Positions 6,733 through 11,586 of a stretch of 11,586 nucleotides of DNA are shown here, in pieces (position 1 is the first letter of the stretch; each line of letters starts with the position of its first letter). This DNA comes from a bacterium (GTDB lineage Bacteria > UBA9089 > CG2-30-40-21): the NCBI GenBank assembly GCA_030018795.1, contig JASEHA010000044.1, positions 1-11,586 of the forward strand, read 5' to 3'. The translations under genes and the position numbers were made by a program. The notes beneath the pieces were generated by a model. The model saw only the letters and a program-made list of their open reading frames with translations, was not told the origin of the DNA and did not search any database.

Positions 6733-6805
6733 AGAATCCAGAAGCCAGAATCCAGAAATGGGAAGCCTATCCTGCAGCAATTCTGGATTCTGACTTCTGG
6801 ATTCT
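6733..6805. repeat. Near-perfect inverted repeat of AGAATCCAGAA words, fabG-acpP gap
   Basis: The arms 6733-6757 and 6781-6805 are inverted copies with 24 of 25 positions matching, around a 23-base loop. Each arm is two copies of an 11-nt word, AGAATCCAGAA, separated by three bases. The RNA would form a very stable hairpin about 33 nt before the acpP start. There is no T-run after it, so it is not a standard terminator, which fits the need to express acpP strongly. Confidence 0.92.
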
Positions 6806-6822
6806 GAATTCTTACTTGTAAC

Positions 6823-6832
6823 AAGGGGGTGA
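6823..6832 (+). promoter_or_regulatory. Ribosome binding site deciding the acpP GTG start
   Basis: AAGGGGGTGA lies 5 nt before GTG 6838-6840. An upstream in-frame GTG at 6829 lies inside this site and would have no binding site of its own at the right distance. The 6838 start gives MAETVLERV, the normal beginning for an acyl carrier protein. Confidence 0.75.
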
Positions 6833-6837
6833 AAATA

Positions 6838-7074
6838 GTGGCTGAAACAGTACTTGAAAGGGTCAAAAGGATTATTGTTGATCAATTAGGGGTTAACGAG
6901 GATCAGGTAGTATCAGATGCTTCCTTTGTTGATGACCTGGGGGCAGATTCATTAGATACCGTAGAGATGGTTATGGCTCTGGAAGAGGAGTTTGGTATCG
7001 AAATACCAGACGAGGATGCTGAGAAGATTAAAACGGTTAGCAATGTAGTTGATTATGTTAGTGAGCATATTTAG
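6838..7074 (+). CDS. acpP: Acyl carrier protein
   Basis: AcpP carries growing acyl chains as thioesters on a 4'-phosphopantetheine arm. From the GTG at 6838 the protein is 78 residues, the standard length, and is strongly acidic. The modification site is S38 in LGADSLDTVEMVMALEEEFG, the universal DSL motif followed by helix II, the docking surface for Fab enzymes. IPDEDAEKIKTV and the final helix are canonical. The gene sits between fabG and fabF as in most bacteria. A large hairpin upstream and a MITE-like element downstream flank it, so its mRNA may be separable from its neighbours. Confidence 0.97.
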   Translation: MAETVLERVKRIIVDQLGVNEDQVVSDASFVDDLGADSLDTVEMVMALEEEFGIEIPDEDAEKIKTVSNVVDYVSEHI

Positions 7075-7078
7075 TGAC

Positions 7079-7261
7079 AGCAATTCTTAAGGGAAGACTG
7101 TCGTGGTTCACATGATATTTGAATTCATGAGTAAGAAGATTTGTACACTCCCTACCCCCTCTCCAAGAGTGGACTTAGGTGATAGTCCCCCTTTAAAAGG
7201 GGGTCAGGGGGTTGTTACTCCCTTTTAAGTGGAAACAATGATTGTATTCTTAAGAATTGCT
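7079..7261. repeat. MITE-like element with 13-bp terminal inverted repeats, acpP-fabF gap
   Basis: AGCAATTCTTAAG (7079-7091) and CTTAAGAATTGCT (7249-7261) are perfect inverted copies bounding 183 bases with no gene inside. The interior holds an almost perfect palindrome, CCCCCTTTAAAAGGGGG (7187-7203), and more C5/G5 runs (7155-7159, 7207-7211). The unit starts 5 bases after the acpP stop and ends 10 bases before the fabF ribosome binding site, AAGGA (7271-7275). No clear target-site duplication is seen. It may be a nonautonomous miniature element or simply a long stem-loop. Confidence 0.6.
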
Positions 7262-7282
7262 ATTAGTTACAAGGATTAAGAG

Positions 7283-8527
7283 ATGGAAAGAAAACGAGTT
7301 GTGATTACAGGCATTGGGGCAATAACCCCATTAGGCTTGAATAAGGATGATTTATGGAAGGGCTTGATTGAGGGGAAAAGTGGTGTCTCAAGGATAGATG
7401 CCTTTTCCCCTGAGGGTTATCCATGCCAGATTGCGGCACAGGTTCGCGGCTTTGAGCCGACCCTGTATATGGACAGGAAGGATACTAATCGTACAGACAG
7501 GTTTTGTCAGTTGGCTATTGCTGCGGCTATGCAGGCAGTATCTGATGCAAGGCTTGATATGTCTAAGGAGGATGCAACCAGGGTTGGGGTGCTTATTGGC
7601 TCTGGGATTGGCGGGGTAAGTACGATTGAACGCGAGGCAAAGGTTCTGGCAGAAAAGGGTCCAAGACGGGTAACACCATTTCTTATTCCCATGATGATTA
7701 TTGACCTGGCTTCAGGGATGGTTTCAATAATGATTGGTGCCAGGGGTCCAAATTCTGCTGTGGTTACAGCCTGTGCTACAGGCTCGCACGCTATTGGAGA
7801 TGCTGCAAATATTATCCGCCGCGGTGATGCAGATGTAATGGTTACCGGCGGAAGTGAGGCAGCTATTACCCCTTTATCCATCGCAGGGTTTGGGAATATG
7901 AAGGCACTAAGCAGCAGGGATTGTCCACCTGAAGAGGCTTCCTGTCCATTTGATAAGCGAAGGGATGGGTTTATCATGGGTGAGGGTGCTGGGGTGATTG
8001 TCCTCGAATCTTTGGAACATGCGGTAAATAGAGGGGCATATATCTATGGAGAGGTTGCTGGTTATGGCATGACCGGTGATGCCTATCATATTACATCCCC
8101 GGCTCCATGCGGTGAAGGCGGGGCAAGGGCAATGCAGGCAGCAATATCTGATGCAGGGCTTGTTCCTGATGATATAGATTATATCAATAGCCATGGCACA
8201 TCAACCCCTCTGAACGATAGGTTTGAAACCATGGCCATAAAGTCTGTTTTTGGTGAACATGCCTATTCAACCCCAATAAGCTCTATAAAGTCTATGACCG
8301 GACACCTTCTGGGAGCAGCTGGGGCAATAGAGCTAATAGCCTGCTGCTTGAGCATCAGGGATGGAATAATCCCGCCAACTATAAACTATCAAGAAAAAGA
8401 TCCTGAGTGTGACCTTGATTATGTTCCAAATCAGGCAAGAAAAGCTTCAATCAATACCTGTCTCTCAAATTCGTTTGGGTTTGGCGGGCATAATGCGGTA
8501 TTGGTGGTTCGCAGGATTAGCAGTTAG
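7283..8527 (+). CDS. fabF: 3-oxoacyl-ACP synthase II (FabF)
   Basis: FabF is the elongating condensing enzyme: it joins acyl groups to malonyl-ACP with loss of CO2. The 414-residue length is standard. The KAS I/II triad is present: C164 in TACATGSHAIG, H304 in NSHGTSTPLND, and H341 in MTGHLLGAAGA, with K336 just before the last histidine. The N-terminus RVVITGIGAITPLG and the C-terminal NSFGFGGHNA are typical. AAGGA at 7271-7275 is 7 nt from the ATG. KAS II rather than KAS I is favoured by the operon position and overall likeness to FabF. Its stop codon is the beginning of the next inverted repeat. Confidence 0.97.
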   Translation: MERKRVVITGIGAITPLGLNKDDLWKGLIEGKSGVSRIDAFSPEGYPCQIAAQVRGFEPTLYMDRKDTNRTDRFCQLAIAAAMQAVSDARLDMSKEDATRVGVLIGSGIGGVSTIEREAKVLAEKGPRRVTPFLIPMMIIDLASGMVSIMIGARGPNSAVVTACATGSHAIGDAANIIRRGDADVMVTGGSEAAITPLSIAGFGNMKALSSRDCPPEEASCPFDKRRDGFIMGEGAGVIVLESLEHAVNRGAYIYGEVAGYGMTGDAYHITSPAPCGEGGARAMQAAISDAGLVPDDIDYINSHGTSTPLNDRFETMAIKSVFGEHAYSTPISSIKSMTGHLLGAAGAIELIACCLSIRDGIIPPTINYQEKDPECDLDYVPNQARKASINTCLSNSFGFGGHNAVLVVRRISS

Positions 8528-8706
8528 CTATTAGCCGTTAGCTAATACTCTATCATCCTGCTTGCGATTTTTGTCCGTGTATGGTGTGAGAAGTGGTAGT
8601 GCAAGCATCCTTGCTTGCCTCTGTAAGCATGATGCCTGTGGTGTGGTGCGGGAATTGAGAAAGTGGTGCAGGATGAAGGTACTGGCTCTGCTAACAGCTA
8701 AGCTAC
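8523..8706. repeat. Nested inverted repeats, fabF-rnc gap
   Basis: The 198-base gap holds three nested pairings. The outer arms contain AGCTATTAGCCGTTAGC (8526-8542) and GCTAACAGCTAAGCT (8690-8704), which pair with a 2-nt bulge and one mismatch. Inside is a perfect 9-bp pair, TCATCCTGC (8553-8561) with GCAGGATGA (8668-8676). In the middle is GCAAGC/GCTTGC (8601-8618). The left arm overlaps the fabF stop codon. No gene is seen. The structure lies just before the rnc ribosome binding site (AGAGGAG, 8713-8719). Confidence 0.65.
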
Positions 8707-8725
8707 AACCAGAGAGGAGAAATAA

Positions 8726-9451
8726 ATGATCGATGAGATTAGATTAAAGCAACTTGAGGAATTGGAGAGGATATTAGGTGTAAGCTTTAATAACAAGGAT
8801 ATGTTGAATCAGGCATTGACCCATAGCTCTTATGCCTATGAAGCAGAGAGAGGAACATTGCAAAACGAGAGATTGGAGTTTCTTGGGGATGTTGTCTTGA
8901 GCCTTGCTATTAGCGAATATATCTATAAAAAATATCCTGAATATCCAGAGGGTGAGCTGGCTAAGATACGGGCAATGGTGGTTAGCCGAACTATGCTGGC
9001 TCAGCAGGCAAAGTTTTTGAGATTAGGGGAATTTTTGTTACTGGGCCGTGGTGAGGAAAATACTGGCGGAAGGAAAAGAAGCTCTATCTTGGCTGATACC
9101 TTTGAGGCTGTGCTTGGGGCAATGTATCTGGATATGGGGTTTGAGCCTTCCTGCAAGTTTGTTCTTGACCAATTGGCTAAAGAGGTAGAGCTGGTCTCAA
9201 CGCATGAGTATGTCCAGGATTATAAAACACAGTTTCAGGAATATGTACAACGCAAGAGTAAATGCTTGCCAGTGTATAAATTGGTCAGGGTAAGGGGGCC
9301 AGACCATCGGCAGTTTTTTGAGATTACGGTTTCGGTAAAGGGCAATGTGATTGCAGCAGGAGAGGGCAGTAATAAGAAAGAGGCTGAACAGAATGCAGCC
9401 TATCATGCCCTGCGAATGATTGGTAATGAGGCAAAGGGTGGTGAGTTATGA
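8726..9451 (+). CDS. rnc: Ribonuclease III
   Basis: RNase III is the double-strand-specific endoribonuclease that processes rRNA precursors and structured mRNAs. It has 241 residues in two domains. The nuclease domain (about 5-155) carries the signature ERLEFLGDVVL with metal-site residues E51 and D55, and the second acidic pair D124 and E127 in LADTFEAVLGAMYLD. The double-stranded-RNA-binding domain (about 165-232) ends in the canonical GEGSNKKEAEQNAAYHAL. AGAGGAG at 8713-8719 supports the ATG. rnc after the fab cluster is a common arrangement. Its last four bases overlap the next gene (ATGA), suggesting coupled translation. The hairpin just upstream could be a self-cleavage site, as known for E. 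coli rnc; that is inference. Confidence 0.97.
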   Translation: MIDEIRLKQLEELERILGVSFNNKDMLNQALTHSSYAYEAERGTLQNERLEFLGDVVLSLAISEYIYKKYPEYPEGELAKIRAMVVSRTMLAQQAKFLRLGEFLLLGRGEENTGGRKRSSILADTFEAVLGAMYLDMGFEPSCKFVLDQLAKEVELVSTHEYVQDYKTQFQEYVQRKSKCLPVYKLVRVRGPDHRQFFEITVSVKGNVIAAGEGSNKKEAEQNAAYHALRMIGNEAKGGEL

Positions 9452-10605
9452 ATTATTTTTTAACAGAAGAACAACAGATGATCAAGGATCTGGCAGCTAA
9501 GATAGCCGTAGAAAAGGCAGTACCTCTTGTCGCAGAGCTTGATGAAAAAGAGGAGTTCCCCTGGGAGGTAATGAAAACACTTGCTTCCTCAGACCTTTTT
9601 GGGGTTTACCTGCCAGAGGAGTATGGCGGATTTGGCGGTGGGGTGTTTGAGCTTTGTCTGGTAACTGAGGAGTTGAGTAAGGTTTGTTGCGGGATGGGTG
9701 TTTGTTATGCCGCATCAGCCCTGGGCACGCTGCCTATTCTTCTCTTTGGAAACGATGCTCAAAAACAGAAATACCTTCCAGATATTGCTGCCGGAAAGAA
9801 ATTGGCTGCCTTTGGCTTAACAGAGGCTAATGCTGGCTCTGATGCTGGAGCTGTGGCAACTACAGCTGTTCGTGATGGTGAATCTTATGTCTTGAATGGC
9901 ACAAAACAATGGATTACTAACGCTGGAGAGGCAGAGGTTTATACGGTTATTGCCCTGACCGATAAGTCTAAGGGTATTCGCGGGGCATCTGTTTTTATCG
10001 TGGAAAAGGATACACCAGGATTTACCTTTGGGAAAAAGGAAAAAAAGATGGGTATCAGGTGCTCAGCTACAAGAGAGCTCATTTTTCAAGATTGCCGCAT
10101 ACCAAAGGAGAATATCATTGGACGTGAAGGGATGGGCTTTATTGTGGCCATGAAAACCCTTGACAGGGCAAGGCCAGGTGTAGCGTCTCAGGGTGTGGGA
10201 TTGGCCCAGGGTGCACTTGACCATGCTACAAGGTATTCAAGGGAAAGGGTTCAGTTTGGTCAGGCAATATCATCATTCCAGGCAATACAGCATATGTTAG
10301 CTGATATGGCTGCCCAGACAGAGGCAGCCAGGGCATTAACCTATGCTGCGGCAAGGATGATTGATTCAGGGGATGATAATATCTCCAGAGAGGCAGCCAT
10401 GTCTAAACTATTTGCTACCGATGTATGTATGAGGGTAACCACAGATGCGGTGCAGATATTTGGCGGGTATGGATATATGCGGGAATATCCGGTAGAAAAG
10501 ATGATGCGTGATGCCAAGATTCTTCAGATATATGAGGGGACAAACCAGATACAACGAAATGTAATTGGTCTTGCCTTGATCAAGGAGTCAGCGAAGAAGA
10601 AATAA
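9448..10605 (+). CDS. Acyl-CoA dehydrogenase
   Basis: This FAD enzyme oxidises acyl-CoA to trans-2-enoyl-CoA and passes electrons to electron-transfer flavoprotein. The 385-residue length matches short- or medium-chain family members. Features in order are the N-terminal helical domain from LTEEQQMIKDLAAKIA, the signature GLTEANAGSD (123-132), the beta domain with TKQWITNAG (152-160), RERVQFGQAISSFQ (265-278), QIFGGYGYMREYP (336-348), and catalytic-base E363 in IYEGTNQIQR, the position used by short-chain and butyryl-CoA dehydrogenases. The start overlaps the rnc stop by 4 nt. etfB follows after 62 bases, supporting an Etf-linked reaction. Chain-length preference is not readable; some relatives use glutaryl- or aromatic acyl-CoAs. 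Confidence 0.94.
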   Translation: MNYFLTEEQQMIKDLAAKIAVEKAVPLVAELDEKEEFPWEVMKTLASSDLFGVYLPEEYGGFGGGVFELCLVTEELSKVCCGMGVCYAASALGTLPILLFGNDAQKQKYLPDIAAGKKLAAFGLTEANAGSDAGAVATTAVRDGESYVLNGTKQWITNAGEAEVYTVIALTDKSKGIRGASVFIVEKDTPGFTFGKKEKKMGIRCSATRELIFQDCRIPKENIIGREGMGFIVAMKTLDRARPGVASQGVGLAQGALDHATRYSRERVQFGQAISSFQAIQHMLADMAAQTEAARALTYAAARMIDSGDDNISREAAMSKLFATDVCMRVTTDAVQIFGGYGYMREYPVEKMMRDAKILQIYEGTNQIQRNVIGLALIKESAKKK

Positions 10606-10613
10606 GAGCAGAA

Positions 10614-10649
10614 TATGTCCTATAGGTCTCATAAGTCCTATAGGACATA
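10614..10649. repeat. Perfect 13-bp hairpin between acyl-CoA dehydrogenase and etfB
   Basis: TATGTCCTATAGG (10614-10626) and CCTATAGGACATA (10637-10649) are exact inverted copies around a 10-base loop. Each arm also contains the palindrome CCTATAGG, so alternative folds are possible. It is followed by ACTTGTTGGGG, not a T-run, so it is unlikely to be an intrinsic terminator. It sits 18 bases before the etfB ATG, close to its G-rich ribosome-binding region (10656-10664). Confidence 0.85.
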
Positions 10650-10667
10650 CTTGTTGGGGGGAAGAAT

Positions 10668-11447
10668 ATGAATATCATTGTTTGCATTAAACAGGTTCCA
10701 GATACAGGCTCAGTAAAGATTGACCCAACCACAAATACCCTGATTAGAAGCGGGGTGCCCTCGATTATTAATCCATTTGACTTAAATGCTGTAGAGGCAG
10801 GTTTATCCTTGAAGGATGAGTATGGCGGCAGGGTAAATGTCATTACTATGGGGCCGCCACAGGCAGAAGAGGCTTTGAGGAATACCATTGCTATGGGTGC
10901 GGATAATGCTTGCCTGCTTTCTGACAGAGCGTTTGCTGGGGCAGATACCCTGGCTACGTCTTATACACTTTCTATGGCTGTCAAAAAAATCGGAGATTTT
11001 GACCTTATCCTGTGTGGCAAACAGGCAATTGATGGAGATACAGCCCAGGTTGGTCCTGAGCTGGCAGAGATACTCGGTATCCCTCAGGTGACAAATGTCT
11101 CTAAGCTGATTGAGGTAAAGGAGACAACCATCGTTGTTGAGAAGGAATTAGAGGATGGGTGTGAGATAGTAGAGGTGGAACGACCCTGCCTGCTGACAGT
11201 AACCAAACAGGTAAACAATCCGCGTATACCATCGTTAAAAAATAGTATGCGGGCAAAGAAGGCAGAGATCCCTGTCTGGAAGGCAGCAGATATTGATGCT
11301 GATGAGGCAAGGATTGGACTTAAAGGGTCTGCAACACAGGTGGTGAAGATATTTGAGCCGTTAAAACGGACAGATAGCCGTATCCTGCAGGGTGATGTTG
11401 ATGAGATGATGACAGAGCTTGTTGGAGAATTGAGGAAAAGGGTGTAA
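10668..11447 (+). CDS. etfB: Electron transfer flavoprotein, beta subunit
   Basis: EtfB forms a heterodimer with EtfA that accepts electrons from acyl-CoA dehydrogenases; some anaerobe versions bifurcate electrons using NADH and ferredoxin. It has 259 residues, the usual length. Seen in order are the N-terminus NIIVCIKQVPDTG, INPFDLNAVEAGL (34-46), the nucleotide-binding GKQAIDGDTAQVGPELAE (117-134), and the signature region ERPCLLTVTK...NNPRIPSLKNSMRAKK (171-198). It follows the acyl-CoA dehydrogenase, which suggests the two proteins are partners. Unusually, etfA is not next: trpF begins on the last base of its stop codon. Whether it is the bifurcating type cannot be decided from the sequence alone. 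Confidence 0.95.
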   Translation: MNIIVCIKQVPDTGSVKIDPTTNTLIRSGVPSIINPFDLNAVEAGLSLKDEYGGRVNVITMGPPQAEEALRNTIAMGADNACLLSDRAFAGADTLATSYTLSMAVKKIGDFDLILCGKQAIDGDTAQVGPELAEILGIPQVTNVSKLIEVKETTIVVEKELEDGCEIVEVERPCLLTVTKQVNNPRIPSLKNSMRAKKAEIPVWKAADIDADEARIGLKGSATQVVKIFEPLKRTDSRILQGDVDEMMTELVGELRKRV

Positions 11448-11586
11448 TGCACGATATTGCAGTAAAGATATGCGGGATTACCAATACTGAGGATGCCCTG
11501 TCTGCGGTTGAGGCTGGGGCTGATGCCCTTGGGTTTATCTTTGCGAAAAAGAGTCCCAGACTGGTATCAAGAGAAATAGTGAAGAA
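11447..11586 (+). CDS. trpF: Phosphoribosylanthranilate isomerase, N-terminal part (cut by window end)
   Basis: This is the first 46 codons of TrpF, which isomerises phosphoribosylanthranilate in tryptophan synthesis. The reading MHDIAVKICGIT, then EDALSAVEAGADALGFIFA, then KKSPRLVS, is the highly conserved beginning of this TIM-barrel enzyme: the cysteine of KICGIT is the usual catalytic base, and SPR is a conserved early motif. The ATG shares its A with the etfB stop (TAATG), so translation is probably coupled. GAGG at 11432-11435, inside etfB, may serve as ribosome binding site. The gene runs off the window, so intactness, and whether other trp genes follow, are unknown. Confidence 0.93.
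   Translation, partial: MHDIAVKICGITNTEDALSAVEAGADALGFIFAKKSPRLVSREIVK

Noticed and set aside
6829..6837. GTG at 6829 as the acpP start
   Set aside because: It lies inside the likely ribosome binding site and would add three residues before the normal MAETVLERV beginning.
7507..7977. 156-codon minus-strand open frame opposite fabF
   Set aside because: It is antisense to a well-supported gene with intact catalytic residues, has no recognisable motif, and shows the composition expected of a mirrored coding frame. The same applies to the other antisense frames, for example 319-711, 847-1167 and 2796-3188.
10614..10649. Hairpin as an intrinsic terminator before etfB
   Set aside because: The stem is perfect, but the following bases (ACTTGTTGGGG) contain no T-run and the hairpin is only 18 bases before a start codon.
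1..11586. CRISPR array, tRNA or rRNA genes, integrase or transposase genes
   Set aside because: No regularly spaced direct repeats, no tRNA-like cloverleaf or rRNA stretches, and no recombinase motifs were seen in any frame I read.

Overview
The window carries one strand (+) of a bacterial chromosome. It is built around a classic type II fatty-acid synthesis cluster: rpmF, plsX, fabH, fabD, fabG, acpP, fabF and rnc, in that order. An acyl-CoA dehydrogenase gene, etfB and the 5' end of trpF follow. All genes point the same way and many are close or overlapping, so much of the window may be co-transcribed. The housekeeping proteins keep their catalytic residues, and I see no frameshift in any of them. 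The gene order and the four-cysteine L32 fit many bacteria. Moderate GC (28 of 60 bases in 8041-8100) together with acyl-CoA dehydrogenase and Etf genes suggests an environmental, perhaps anaerobic, uncultivated lineage. I cannot assign a phylum.

The cluster is interrupted between fabD and fabG (about 3522-5950). First comes a two-gene type II toxin-antitoxin module (3548-4055: a small antitoxin-like protein and a MazF/PemK-like toxin overlapping by 14 nt). Next is an 83-nt degenerate second copy of the 3' end of fabD (4111-4193). Last is a strongly AT-rich two-gene restriction-modification system (4248-5906: a PD-(D/E)XK-type endonuclease candidate and a beta-class amino-methyltransferase whose motif IV reads DPDYN). 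The fabD remnant marks a recombination or insertion boundary. Two self-maintaining modules therefore sit in one slot inside an operon that is normally essential, both in the direction of fab transcription.

Most of the other gaps are filled by inverted repeats. They lie after plsX, fabH, fabG, acpP, fabF and the acyl-CoA dehydrogenase gene. They share a layout (two facing arms, often built of short repeated words, around a loop) but have unrelated words, and two begin right at the stop codon of the preceding gene. The acpP-fabF gap looks like a small MITE-like unit with perfect 13-bp terminal inverted repeats. None has a T-run marking it as an ordinary terminator.

Working together: PlsX links acyl-ACP to phospholipid synthesis. 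FabD makes malonyl-ACP on AcpP, FabH starts chains, and FabF and FabG elongate and reduce them. The dehydratase and enoyl reductase are not here. RNase III, encoded downstream, processes double-stranded RNA. The acyl-CoA dehydrogenase and EtfB form an acyl-CoA oxidation and electron-transfer pair, but the usual partner etfA does not follow: trpF overlaps the etfB stop codon instead.
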